From NCBI GenBank assembly GCA_029260015.1, contig JAJDEB010000002.1, forward strand, positions 124,001 to 188,000: a stretch of 64,000 bases of DNA, written 5' to 3'. A program made the translations under genes and the position numbers. Position 1 is the first letter of the stretch. Every line of letters begins with the position of its first letter. The stretch is from Phycisphaerae bacterium. Lineage in GTDB: Bacteria > Planctomycetota > Phycisphaerae > UBA1845. The notes beneath the pieces were generated by a model. It was not told the origin of the DNA and searched no databases. It saw only the letters and a program-made list of their open reading frames with translations. Positions 19,084 through 29,021 of this stretch are shown in pieces.

Positions 19084-19851
19084 TCAAGCTGTTGCGGAGG
19101 CTATCGTCGGAAGGCCTTCGATCAGCGCGCTGCCAATTCTAAGAATCGTCGCCCCGCAACCGATCGCAATGTCGTAATCGCGACTCATCCCCATCGACAT
19201 ATGGCGGAAGTGTTCACCCACTTCGACTTCGTGGGCAATTTCATCGTAAAGTTCGCGGCAGCGCATGAAACAATCGTAGATCGTATCGCGATCGTCGGTC
19301 AGCGGCGCCATCGTCATCAACCCGCAAAGGTTCACGCTGGGCAAAGTCGCCAACATCTCCGCGAGGTGCGTTGCGGCTCCGACGGCAACGCCAAACTTCG
19401 ACGACTCGTTGCTCGTGTTGACTTGCATGAGCACATTGACTTCAACGCTACGGCTTGTTGCTTCAGTGCTGATCTCTTCGCCAAGGCGCAGGCTATCGAC
19501 CGAATGAATCATTTCGACCCAAGGCAGCACCAGCTTCACCTTGTTGCGTTGCAAATGCCCGACCATGTGCCAGCGCGGCCGAGGCATCGCCCCGGCTTGC
19601 ATGTCGCGGGCGCGTTCGGAAAGAAACTCGTGAATCGCTTCGCCCCGGGCGGCTAACTCTTGTGGTTTGCTTTCGCCCAATTCCGACCAACCCAAATCGA
19701 CGATATCCTTAAGCACATCGAGGGTCGCGTACTTGGTCACCGCAACGATTTTGATTTCATCAGGGCTACGGTTGGCTTTTTCGCAGGCCTCACCAACGCC
19801 ACCGTGAATCTTTTCGAGATTGGATTGAAGTTGTTTGGAGAATTCCGACAT
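19084..19851 (-). CDS. YggS/PLPBP family pyridoxal phosphate-dependent enzyme
   Basis: IKIVAVTKYATLDVLKDIVDLGWSELGESKPQEL...RWHMVGHLQRNKVKLVLPWVEMIHSVDS...MSMGMSRDYDIAIGCGATILRIGSALIEG. Confidence 0.93.
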   Translation of the reverse strand: MSEFSKQLQSNLEKIHGGVGEACEKANRSPDEIKIVAVTKYATLDVLKDIVDLGWSELGESKPQELAARGEAIHEFLSERARDMQAGAMPRPRWHMVGHLQRNKVKLVLPWVEMIHSVDSLRLGEEISTEATSRSVEVNVLMQVNTSNESSKFGVAVGAATHLAEMLATLPSVNLCGLMTMAPLTDDRDTIYDCFMRCRELYDEIAHEVEVGEHFRHMSMGMSRDYDIAIGCGATILRIGSALIEGLPTIASATA

Positions 19852-19946
19852 GTCGCCTCGCTGATTCCTTGCCTGTGTCAAGGTACAACCTTAGTTCGCT
19901 CGAACCGAATTCGCAATCGTAATCATGCCAATCACAGCCAAACCGG

Positions 19947-20594
19947 TTGACGAAATTCAAAGACATCGACACGATGGCGCGAATGGCCACCATCGACGAC
20001 ATCACTGCCAATCCACCGCCCGAGGACACCCTCTTCGATGCGGCGGCAACTTTCGGTGCTGAAGGTCCGTTTGAACTGGAAATCGGCTGTGGCAAGGGCG
20101 GATTCATCCTTCGCCGGGCACTCGAAAATCCAGAATTGCACCTGTTGGGCATCGAGCGTGCAAACAAATATTTCAAATTCGCTGCCGACAGGATGGCCCG
20201 CCGCGGCGCTTTGAACGTGCGCATTATGCGGTCCGACGCCCGCGACTTCGTCATTAAGCACCTGCCCTCCGCTTGTCTATCAGCCCTTCACATCTACCAT
20301 CCTGACCCTTGGCCCAAGAAGCGCCACCACCGTCGGCGACTCTTTCAGAAGGATTTCATCGACGCGGCGATCCGTGCATTGATTCCCGGGGCACGATGGG
20401 CGATCCAAACTGATCACGCCGAATACTTTGAGTGGATTTCAGAATTGATGGAACAAGCCACCGGCATCGCTCGTACAGACTACGACGATCCCGAGTTTGG
20501 AATCGTCGAAGCAACCGCACAAACCAATTTCGAAATCAAGTATCGCGAAGAGGGCCGGACCATCTACTCGCTCGCGTACCGAAAGCATACATGA
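19947..20594 (+). CDS. trmB: tRNA (guanine-N7-)-methyltransferase
   Basis: FELEIGCGKGGFILRRALENPELHLLGIERANKY...IYHPDPWPKKRHHRRRLFQKDFID. Confidence 0.94.
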   Translation: MTKFKDIDTMARMATIDDITANPPPEDTLFDAAATFGAEGPFELEIGCGKGGFILRRALENPELHLLGIERANKYFKFAADRMARRGALNVRIMRSDARDFVIKHLPSACLSALHIYHPDPWPKKRHHRRRLFQKDFIDAAIRALIPGARWAIQTDHAEYFEWISELMEQATGIARTDYDDPEFGIVEATAQTNFEIKYREEGRTIYSLAYRKHT

Positions 20595-21589
20595 CCCAAG
20601 CGCCGACCGATTCCAGCGATTCAAAAGCATCAGCAAAAGCGGAATCGAATCGGCTTGCACACGCATCGAAGAATCGACCACAAGCTAACCGCTTCGAGCC
20701 GCGCCTTAGGCATTACATCATCGCCACCCTTATACCGATCAGTTGGTCGTTTTCGTTCCTCGCCGGCAAGTATGTAATGACCGTCACACCGACGGGCCCG
20801 TTTACCGTCTCGATGTTTCGATTCGTCACGGCGCTTGTCGCACTGACGCCGATGGTGTTCTTTATCAAGCGCCTCCGCAAAGTTCCGCCGCGCGATTATG
20901 CATGGATGTTTCTACTCGGGTTTCTTTGCGTCACGCTGTATCACTACCTGTTCTTCCGCGGACTGGCGCTCGCACCAGCAGGAATCTCCAGCATCGTCCT
21001 TGCAACCCTGCCCATCATGATCAACATCTTCGCCGGATTGTTTTTGGGCGAACGCATCACGGTCAATACGTTCATCGGCGGAGCGATCGCAGCCGTCGGC
21101 ATCACCGTGATCGCTCTCGAGAAAGGCAACTGGACGCTGGCTGGCTGGGGGCGGGGCGAAACGTTTATCCTGTGCGGCGCTTTTGCATGGCTGCTTTACA
21201 CGCTCTTGGGGCGCGACCTTTACCGCAAGTACAACCCCGTGATGGCCAGCATTTACGTCTTCGCGTTTGGCGTGATCGCGTGCCTGCCGGGGGCTATGAG
21301 CGAAGAAACGTTCTACGAACTCGCCGACCAATCGTGGCCGTGGTGGGGATGTATCTGGTACATGGGCGTTGCGGCTACCGCTTTCGGAGTCGTCGCGTTC
21401 AACACGTCAATCCGCATTCTAGGGGCAGGCAAAACCGCGATGTTCTTGCTCATCGTCCCGCCAACTACGAACATCTGGGGATACCTGCTGTTCAACGAGC
21501 CAGCCACCTGGATCAAATCAATCTGCATCGTCGTCGTGCTGTTCGGCGTGTGGCTGGCAATCAAGCGACCGCGCACGGTTTTGCAGTAG
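20591..21589 (+). CDS. EamA/DMT family transporter
   Basis: Ten-helix profile; SWSFSFLAGKYVMTVTPTGPFTVSMFRFVTAL...AGISSIVLATLPIMINIFAGLFLGERITVNTFIGGAIAAVGI; start overlaps trmB stop (ATGA). Confidence 0.9.
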   Translation: MTQAPTDSSDSKASAKAESNRLAHASKNRPQANRFEPRLRHYIIATLIPISWSFSFLAGKYVMTVTPTGPFTVSMFRFVTALVALTPMVFFIKRLRKVPPRDYAWMFLLGFLCVTLYHYLFFRGLALAPAGISSIVLATLPIMINIFAGLFLGERITVNTFIGGAIAAVGITVIALEKGNWTLAGWGRGETFILCGAFAWLLYTLLGRDLYRKYNPVMASIYVFAFGVIACLPGAMSEETFYELADQSWPWWGCIWYMGVAATAFGVVAFNTSIRILGAGKTAMFLLIVPPTTNIWGYLLFNEPATWIKSICIVVVLFGVWLAIKRPRTVLQ

Positions 21590-21607
21590 CAAGAGGGTTC
21601 AAACTAC

Positions 21608-22144
21608 ATGCCCAGCGACATCAATTTCAAATTGGACGAAGCGGCAAAACTGCTCTCGCGCACACCAAGCGTCATTAGAACGATGCTTACTTCGCTGCCT
21701 GAACGTTGGACATCCAACAACTACGGCCCCAAGACGTTCAGCCCGTTCGACGTTGTCGGTCATTTGATTCATGGCGATCAAACGGATTGGGTTGTCCGTG
21801 CTCGCCAAATTCTTGAAACGCAGAATTCCGAACCCTTTCAACCGTTCGATCGCTACGCGATGTACGAAACAAGTCGCGGAAAAACCATCGCCCAACTGCT
21901 CGACGAGTTTGAACAAGTACGCGGCGAATCGCTGAAAAACCTAACCGCGATGAATATCACTGAAGCCCAATTCGAGCTTTCCGGAAAGCATCCGGCGTTC
22001 GGAAACGTCACCCTCCGCCAACTACTCGCCACATGGGTCGTCCACGACATGAACCACATTCATCAAATCGCCAAATGCATGGCACACCAATACCGCGACG
22101 CTGTCGGACCGTGGAAAGAGTATCTTTCGATTCTGCCGAAATAG
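21608..22144 (+). CDS. DinB family protein
   Basis: SPFDVVGHLIHGDQTDWVVRARQIL...LATWVVHDMNHIHQIAKCMAHQYRDAVGPWKEYL. Confidence 0.85.
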   Translation: MPSDINFKLDEAAKLLSRTPSVIRTMLTSLPERWTSNNYGPKTFSPFDVVGHLIHGDQTDWVVRARQILETQNSEPFQPFDRYAMYETSRGKTIAQLLDEFEQVRGESLKNLTAMNITEAQFELSGKHPAFGNVTLRQLLATWVVHDMNHIHQIAKCMAHQYRDAVGPWKEYLSILPK

Positions 22145-22159
22145 CTGAAAGGAAACGTA

Positions 22160-22465
22160 ATGCCCACACAGGAAGAAGTCGCATCAAACCTGCCGAAACT
22201 ATGCCCAAAGTGCAACGCAGACATGGAATTCGGCTTCGTCCACGCTGGCGAAGACGTGGTTCAATGGTCTACCGTTAATCGCAACAAGACGAACGAAGAC
22301 TTCACGAAGGATGTGCTTTTTCTACAGCGAACGCCAAAGCAAAAGTCATTCAGGCTTTCCTCGGAAGAAGCCGAACCACTGCAGGCACATCGCTGCGCGG
22401 AATGTAAGGTAGTGATCCTGGCCTACGAAGAAGCGATTGATTGGAATGAACTCAAGAGGAAGTGA
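22160..22465 (+). CDS. Zinc-ribbon-like small protein
   Basis: CPKCNADMEFGFVHAG...HRCAECKVVILAYE paired CxxC. Confidence 0.65.
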   Translation: MPTQEEVASNLPKLCPKCNADMEFGFVHAGEDVVQWSTVNRNKTNEDFTKDVLFLQRTPKQKSFRLSSEEAEPLQAHRCAECKVVILAYEEAIDWNELKRK

Positions 22466-22473
22466 CCCCCCAA

Positions 22474-24186
22474 CTAAATCTCCGCGCGGCGAAGATATCG
22501 CGACCCGATGATCAATGCCGCTACTCCGCCTGACAGAGCCACGACGATCATCACACCCACGATCATCAACGTCGAAAGATCGAGCGACTCATCAAACCCG
22601 CGCGTGCGATTGTGATACCCGACCGCCCCCATCCCACTAAGCATCGTCAATACGAGCATCACCGAAACGACCAGATTCACCGTTCCACCAAACCCGTTGG
22701 CAATGCGGGCGGCATTTCGCTGCTCGAACATCGGAAGTCTCGCCCCGATCCCCACCGCGAACCCGCACAATCCAAAACACGTCGCTACCGTCACCACGAC
22801 TTGAAGCACCGCCCACTCAAAAGGCATCTTCAACATGATCACCGCGAGCACCGTCGTCGAAAACGCTACAAACGTTGACACTGTCATCGCGAACGCAAAC
22901 TTGGAAATCAGAATCTGCCAAGGCGTTAAGGGCAGCATACCAACCAGCCAGCGCTGCTGCCCCTCCAACGACACCAGCGGAAACACAAACCGGCTTGTGA
23001 ATGTGGCTAGAATGAAACTCAGCGCCCCGTAATTGAGAAACGGAATCACCATCCCCCAGCCCTCAAGCGGCTTCGCGCCGGAAAGCTTGGGCACGTTCAC
23101 CAGATAAAGCGCCATCAAACCAAACAACACCACCAACTGTGTCCACTGAACCGGATCGCGAACGAACGTCCGCAAGTCTTTGGCAGCGATGAGACGCTGA
23201 CCCATTGGCAGATAAAAGAATACCTTCCCAGCCAACCCAACAGCCGGTGAGGCTGCGGACGATCGTTCGCCACCACGCGACGACAGCGCCCGGTCAAACG
23301 CCGACATGAACTTCCACGAAACCACCCGCACAGCCACCACACTGAGAAACATCGCATTCGCAATCGTGACGGCTAGGTACGACAGCGCCAACGTCGTCTG
23401 CGATTCAATAGCGGCTTCCACGCCATTGACGACCCAACTGCTGGGCAGCATCACCGACTGCACAAAGTTGATCCGCAGCAAGAACGTCGTCAGCCACTGA
23501 TCCGACGCGGCATCCTCCGTCGTCACCGTTTGAATCGTCCAGACCAGTCCGCCAGCAAGAAGCACCGCGGCAGTAATAATCAATCGCCGACGCACATTGC
23601 GATCCAGAAACCGCGCGATCAGCCACGCCAGCACCAAGCCTGCCGCCCCCGGAATCGGAACGAAGCACACAAAAAATGAAATGAAAAACAAATAATAGTA
23701 GCCAGCCGCATCAGAGTTCGCCCGGGCCATCGCGAACATCAGCGGCAACCCCAGAAGAATCAGCGACCAGCTCGAAAAAATCAGCGTCTCAATGTACTTG
23801 AGCCAAACATAAGCGCGCGGCGGCACCGGAGTCGACAACAAATACACCGCCTCTTCCACCGCAAAGAGCGACGTGTACGCGATGATCGCGTTTGAGACGG
23901 TGAGCATCACCAGCATCGCCACAAAGAAAAAGCTAAACACCATTGGTATGGCAATCGCAGCTTCCATGCGCGACTGTTTGAGAAATGCAAATACCGCGAC
24001 GAACAACAAATACAACCCCACCCACACGACACCCAACAGCGCCGTCGTCGCCAGAAACTTGATGGGTGAATCGGCGATCGCCTGCGATACGCGATTGCGC
24101 AGAGCAACGACTTTCACGCGCACGAGCGAATACACACCGATCGGCGAATGCAGAATCGCGACCGTCGCATCAGGATTCGACGACAT
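22474..24186 (-). CDS. ABC transporter permease (ABC-2 type exporter)
   Basis: Multi-spanning; follows ATPase gene with 17-bp overlap. Confidence 0.82.
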   Translation of the reverse strand: MSSNPDATVAILHSPIGVYSLVRVKVVALRNRVSQAIADSPIKFLATTALLGVVWVGLYLLFVAVFAFLKQSRMEAAIAIPMVFSFFFVAMLVMLTVSNAIIAYTSLFAVEEAVYLLSTPVPPRAYVWLKYIETLIFSSWSLILLGLPLMFAMARANSDAAGYYYLFFISFFVCFVPIPGAAGLVLAWLIARFLDRNVRRRLIITAAVLLAGGLVWTIQTVTTEDAASDQWLTTFLLRINFVQSVMLPSSWVVNGVEAAIESQTTLALSYLAVTIANAMFLSVVAVRVVSWKFMSAFDRALSSRGGERSSAASPAVGLAGKVFFYLPMGQRLIAAKDLRTFVRDPVQWTQLVVLFGLMALYLVNVPKLSGAKPLEGWGMVIPFLNYGALSFILATFTSRFVFPLVSLEGQQRWLVGMLPLTPWQILISKFAFAMTVSTFVAFSTTVLAVIMLKMPFEWAVLQVVVTVATCFGLCGFAVGIGARLPMFEQRNAARIANGFGGTVNLVVSVMLVLTMLSGMGAVGYHNRTRGFDESLDLSTLMIVGVMIVVALSGGVAALIIGSRYLRRAEI

Positions 24187-24985
24187 GCGAATCCCCTTTA
24201 TCCCGCGGTGTTTCTTCAGGAATGGTTTCAGCGCCGGGGCCGTCCCCCGGCTGCAATTCCGGATGGGTCAGATCAAGGAAGATATCCTCAAGCGAATGTT
24301 GAGCAGCGGCTTGGGCGCGAAGCTGGTCCATCGTGCCAAGACAAACCAATCGCCCATGATTCAAAATACCGATCCGATCGGCGACAGCTTCAGCCACACC
24401 CAAGGTATGCGTGCTCATAAACACTGTGCGGCCAAGCTTGATGCGCTCGCGAAACAGATCCTTAACCACCCGCACCGTTCGCGGGTCCAAACCAACCATC
24501 GGTTCGTCAATAATCAACACTTCCGGATCGTGCATCAGCGCCGCCGAAAGCACGACTTTCTGCTTCATCCCATGTGAATAGCTTTCGGTGAGCTTGTCGA
24601 GAAAGTCACCCATCACCAACCGCTCAGTCAGCTCGCCGATAATCCGCTTTTGCTCAGCCGCTGGAACACGGTACATCTCGCCAACGAACAACAGAAACTC
24701 GCGCCCCGTCAGTTTGTCATAGAGAAACGGTTGATCGGGCACATACGCAAGCTTGGCCTTACCCGCAAGACCATTGATCCCCATGCGATGCCCACAAACA
24801 TCAATCGTACCGCGCTGCGGATGCAACAAACCGCAGATCATCTTGATGGTCGTCGTCTTGCCTGCACCGTTCGGCCCCAAGAATGCAAAGAGTTCACCGC
24901 GCGGAATGGTCAACGTAAGATCGTGGACTGCCACCTTGCGCCCAAAATGCTTATGAACCGATTGAATGTCGATTGCCTGATTCAT
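24170..24985 (-). CDS. ABC transporter ATP-binding protein
   Basis: Walker A LGPNGAGKTTTIKMI; LTESYSHGMKQKVVLSAALMHDPEVLIIDEPMVGLDP. Confidence 0.95.
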   Translation of the reverse strand: MNQAIDIQSVHKHFGRKVAVHDLTLTIPRGELFAFLGPNGAGKTTTIKMICGLLHPQRGTIDVCGHRMGINGLAGKAKLAYVPDQPFLYDKLTGREFLLFVGEMYRVPAAEQKRIIGELTERLVMGDFLDKLTESYSHGMKQKVVLSAALMHDPEVLIIDEPMVGLDPRTVRVVKDLFRERIKLGRTVFMSTHTLGVAEAVADRIGILNHGRLVCLGTMDQLRAQAAAQHSLEDIFLDLTHPELQPGDGPGAETIPEETPRDKGDSHVVES

Positions 24986-25491
24986 TTGGAGGTATTCACA
25001 CCGTTTGAAGAAAAATCCTGCTCAATTGTTTTCACAGCAAAGTTACGGGCGTACCCCATCAGGTCGGCATCTTGGGGTCGCACGAAAATAACTTCTGTTG
25101 TCGTCCCCTTCCACAAGACCTGGTCTCCGTCAATAGCAAATTGGCTGACGTCACCTCCGTACATGATCTCAAACTCATCCATCCTACGAATCAGCCGGGG
25201 AAAGAAATCATGAATCGGCTCGTCGGAAAAAGGGCGTGGCCCTAGGTATGCGACACCGTAGATATCCGCAACAAGTGTAAGGCATCTTTCATCAAGCAAG
25301 TCTTCGAACGATCCTGGCAACTTTCCTTCGTGATCCTTGACGTAACGAGCATAGGCACGGGACACTTCAAAATATTCATAAAAGAGAACTTGCGAACGAT
25401 AGATGGACTGCATGTACAACCAAACGCATAGTACGATTGCTCCCAAAGAAATCAGCGCTGCAACCGAATTTTTATGATGAGGTTTCACCAA
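24982..25491 (-). CDS. Hypothetical single-pass membrane protein
   Basis: N-terminal TM helix; stop overlaps ABC ATPase start (operon-like). Confidence 0.6.
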   Translation of the reverse strand: MVKPHHKNSVAALISLGAIVLCVWLYMQSIYRSQVLFYEYFEVSRAYARYVKDHEGKLPGSFEDLLDERCLTLVADIYGVAYLGPRPFSDEPIHDFFPRLIRRMDEFEIMYGGDVSQFAIDGDQVLWKGTTTEVIFVRPQDADLMGYARNFAVKTIEQDFSSNGVNTSK

Positions 25492-25537
25492 TCAAGCCCT
25501 TATAAATAAGAACCGCTCGACTTCGAGTTTCGCAGTG

Positions 25538-26356
25538 CTACTCCTCTTCCCCGCTCGGCAACTCGATCATTCGAATCCGTTCAAGGCGTTTTTCTTCGTA
25601 AGGTTCGGCTTCAATGTAGAGCGTGCCGCCAACCGGAAGCTTCACTTCCTGACGAACCACGACGCCGTTCGTCTTGACCCACGCTCGGGCTTTGCCGGCT
25701 TCTATGACAAAACACTTGGTTTCGCCCTCGTCCGTTTCGATCGACTCCCAGCCAGTGACCTTCACGAGCATCGGAATCAACCGCGTCCCCACGCCCGTCA
25801 GCGCTGCCAGCGGATTGAACACGTGCGTCCGCCATGATTGACCTACTTCAAGCCGCGGCAAAGTCGCAAACGGTCGGAACATGCTGTCCACCGTGCCCAC
25901 CGCACCCGCATCGACTTTGAAATATTGCGTTCGCGTGCCCAGGTCCATCTTGAATGCGAGGTGCCCGCTGTATCGCTCTCCGATCAATTCAAATTTCTCA
26001 CCCGCCCCAAAAAGCTGCATGCGAATTTCGTCGAGGTAGCCCTCTTTCGTAAAGTCCGAATCGATCTCAATACGCAACGTCGGCACGGGCCCCAGCCCAT
26101 CAATCCAAACGGTATCACTTCGCGAAATCCTGGCTTTGTTCTCGATGTACTCGGTCCAAACCGTTCCCACGCGACGCTTGTGCTGATCGACAATCCGAAG
26201 CTGAGAATGCATCGTCTCCTCGGTCAGCCAGTCGCCACCGTCGAAACGCGGTGCATCGACCGCGGTCCATGCCGGCCAAACGTCGTGCCACGCCAGCCAG
26301 GCCATCGAAGCCAGCCAGAAAACGAACAGTGCAAAAAATGAAAGACGCGAAATCAT
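25538..26356 (-). CDS. Hypothetical exported/membrane protein
   Basis: Start MISRLSFFALFVFWLASMAWL; long open frame. Confidence 0.65.
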   Translation of the reverse strand: MISRLSFFALFVFWLASMAWLAWHDVWPAWTAVDAPRFDGGDWLTEETMHSQLRIVDQHKRRVGTVWTEYIENKARISRSDTVWIDGLGPVPTLRIEIDSDFTKEGYLDEIRMQLFGAGEKFELIGERYSGHLAFKMDLGTRTQYFKVDAGAVGTVDSMFRPFATLPRLEVGQSWRTHVFNPLAALTGVGTRLIPMLVKVTGWESIETDEGETKCFVIEAGKARAWVKTNGVVVRQEVKLPVGGTLYIEAEPYEEKRLERIRMIELPSGEEE

Positions 26357-26511
26357 GCGTTGATCCAAAGCAGAAGGGCGACGCTGGACGGTTGAATCGG
26401 CAGATTGTAGGGTGACTGCAAGATGCGGGTCAATCGATTCGCGATATGCACGCAACCGGCACGCGAATCAGACAAGTTTATGCGCTCGACACCACAAGAA
26501 AAAAGTCCGCA

Positions 26512-27288
26512 ATGACACAAACAGGGCTGGCCACGACTCGCATGAATTCCACCGAATCGATTCCAACGAAACGCAAACGCCGATGGGGACGCCGCATCCT
26601 CTGGTCGCTCTTTGCGATCGTTATGATGCTGGCGATCGCTGCTGTCGTCGGTTGGTTTGCGTTTCAAAAAATCCCCTCTTGGTACAAACCTGTCCGGGTC
26701 GCATCGGGCGACTTATCCCGAATTCGCAACAGTCTGCCCAACACTTACGATTCGCTCAATGCCAAGATTCAGCAAGGCGAGACGTTCGACTTCACCCTGA
26801 TCGATCGCACCGTTTCCGAGTGGCTCGTGGCCCGCGCTGAATTGTACCCCGACGCGGAAGCATGGTTGCCCAAATGGCTACGCGACCCGATCGTCGTGTT
26901 TGAAGACAACAAAGCCATCATCGGTGCCCGCGTGGACTATCAAGGTTGGCGAGCGATCGTTGGCATTCACCTTACACTCGACATCACCAACGAATCGATC
27001 ACTGCGCGCATCGTCAAGGTCACTGCCGGCGCGCTACCGATCCCGCTGTCGCAACTTGTCAAACCGATCGAAGATTTCCTTGAAGATGAAGACCTCGACA
27101 TCGAGACCATGCCCGACCCTGCGGCGCTTGTTTTCAAAGAATTACAAGAAGTCGGGCCGGCCAAAGCCCTGACCAATGGCCTGCATTGGCGAAACGTCTT
27201 TAAGGCACCCAACAGCCCTCACGTCATAAAGATTCGCGGCGCTTCGACCGCCAACGGGGAATTGAAAATTCGCATCGAACCGCGATGA
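26512..27288 (+). CDS. Hypothetical membrane-anchored protein
   Basis: KRRWGRRILWSLFAIVMMLAIAAVVGWFAF TM helix; remainder soluble. Confidence 0.65.
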   Translation: MTQTGLATTRMNSTESIPTKRKRRWGRRILWSLFAIVMMLAIAAVVGWFAFQKIPSWYKPVRVASGDLSRIRNSLPNTYDSLNAKIQQGETFDFTLIDRTVSEWLVARAELYPDAEAWLPKWLRDPIVVFEDNKAIIGARVDYQGWRAIVGIHLTLDITNESITARIVKVTAGALPIPLSQLVKPIEDFLEDEDLDIETMPDPAALVFKELQEVGPAKALTNGLHWRNVFKAPNSPHVIKIRGASTANGELKIRIEPR

Positions 27289-27344
27289 TGAAACCACTGG
27301 CCACACAAAACCAACTTGCTAGAACGCCCGAGGGAGTTTGACCG

Positions 27345-28970
27345 ATGCCTACGCACCCGAAGAAACGCCCGTTTGTCTTGATCGTCCGTGACGGCTGGGG
27401 TGCAAATCCGCATCCCGAATGGAACCACGCCAATGCCGTTTACCTCGCCAAGACCCCGGTTGATGATCGGTTAATGAAAGATTACCCGCACGTTCAAATC
27501 AAAACGTGCGGCGAAGATGTTGGCCTGCCTGCGGGCATCATGGGCAACAGCGAGGTCGGCCACCAGAACATCGGTGCAGGTCGCATCGTCGATCAAGAAC
27601 TGATGCGAATATCAAATACGATTCGCGACGGTTCCTTCTTTGAAAACGAAACCATGCGCGCCGCGTTTGCTCGTGCCAAAGAAACGGGCGGCAACGTACA
27701 CATCCTCGGACTCTGCAGCGATGCCGGTGTACACAGCGTACTCGCCCATCTGTATGGCATCCTCGAACTCGCAAGGCGTTTGGATTTCGACGGACAGCGC
27801 GTATTCCTCCACGCCTTCGCAGACGGCAGGGACAGCCCGCCAACCAAGGGCATCGAATTCATCCGCCAGATCGAGGCGAAAATGAATGAACTTGGCGTCG
27901 GAAGGGTGGCCAGTGTGATAGGCCGCTACTATGCGATGGATCGCGACAACCGCTGGGAGCGCGTCGAAAGGGCTTATCGCCTGTTGACCGAGGGTAAGGG
28001 CACAACATTCGCGTCAGCCGCCGAGGCTATTCAGTCATATTACGACAACCCCATCGAAGCCGCCCGCAGCGGTGATGAATTCGTCGAACCCAGCGTCATG
28101 ACCGATTCAGATGGAAACCCAATCGCTACCATCGGCGACGGCGACAGCGTCATCTTCTTTAACTACCGAGGTGATCGTCCGCGCGAATTGTCAAAGGCAT
28201 TCACCCTCGATACGTTTCCCTTTGAAGGCACAGACAAGGACGGCACTTCTCGCACGATGGGCTTCGATCGCACTCGCAAGCTCGACGTCTACTTCGCCAC
28301 CATGACCGCCTACGAAACCGGACTGCCCGTCAACGTCATCTTCAACAAGCCCCCCAAGATGAAGAACATCTTCGGTCAATACATCTCCGAACTCGGCTTG
28401 ACCCAGTTCCGAAGCGCCGAGACTGAAAAATTCCCGCACGTCACGTTCTTCTTCAACGACTACCGCGACGAACCGTTCCAAGGCGAAGACCGACAAATCG
28501 TTCCATCACCGCGCGACGTTTCCACCTACGATCAGAAACCGGAAATGAGCGCCCACCCGCTGACCGAAAAAGTACTCGCAGCCATCGAATCAAAACGCTA
28601 CGACGCCATCATTGTAAACTATGCCAACGGTGACATGGTCGGCCACACCGGAAACCTGCAAGCCGCCATAGATGCCGTACAAACCGTCGATGAATGCGTG
28701 GGCAAAGTCGTCGATGCAACGCTCAAGCAGGGAGGCTGCCTGATCGTCACTGCAGACCACGGAAACTGCGAACAAATGATCGACCCAGCTACCAACCTGC
28801 CGCACACGTCCCACACCATCTACGATGTAGAAGCCATCCTCGTAGACGATGAATTCATGGGAACAAAGTTGCGCGAAGGTGGAAGATTAGCCGACCTGAT
28901 GCCAACCGCACTAGCAATGATGGGCTTGGACCAACCCAAAGAAATGACCGGGCAATCACTCACCCAATGA
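27345..28970 (+). CDS. gpmI: 2,3-bisphosphoglycerate-independent phosphoglycerate mutase
   Basis: VLIVRDGWGANPHPEWNHANAV...GNSEVGHQNIGAGRIVDQEL...VTADHGNCEQMIDPATNLPHTSHT. Confidence 0.96.
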   Translation: MPTHPKKRPFVLIVRDGWGANPHPEWNHANAVYLAKTPVDDRLMKDYPHVQIKTCGEDVGLPAGIMGNSEVGHQNIGAGRIVDQELMRISNTIRDGSFFENETMRAAFARAKETGGNVHILGLCSDAGVHSVLAHLYGILELARRLDFDGQRVFLHAFADGRDSPPTKGIEFIRQIEAKMNELGVGRVASVIGRYYAMDRDNRWERVERAYRLLTEGKGTTFASAAEAIQSYYDNPIEAARSGDEFVEPSVMTDSDGNPIATIGDGDSVIFFNYRGDRPRELSKAFTLDTFPFEGTDKDGTSRTMGFDRTRKLDVYFATMTAYETGLPVNVIFNKPPKMKNIFGQYISELGLTQFRSAETEKFPHVTFFFNDYRDEPFQGEDRQIVPSPRDVSTYDQKPEMSAHPLTEKVLAAIESKRYDAIIVNYANGDMVGHTGNLQAAIDAVQTVDECVGKVVDATLKQGGCLIVTADHGNCEQMIDPATNLPHTSHTIYDVEAILVDDEFMGTKLREGGRLADLMPTALAMMGLDQPKEMTGQSLTQ

Positions 28971-28983
28971 TGTCGACGATGAC

Positions 28984-29015
28984 GGGTGCCCCGCCCTTCA
29001 GGGTGGGGGACTGAC
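28984..29015. repeat. Solo arm of the GGGTGCCCCGCCC palindromic element
   Basis: GGGTGCCCCGCCCTTCAGGGTGGGGGACTGAC identical to 15949-15980; hairpin CCCCGCCCT/AGGGTGGGG. Confidence 0.85.
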
Positions 29016-29021
29016 CGAACA

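Noticed and set aside
20743-21678. 311-aa plus-strand ORF
   Set aside because: Out-of-frame shadow of the EamA transporter; His/Arg-rich low-quality translation
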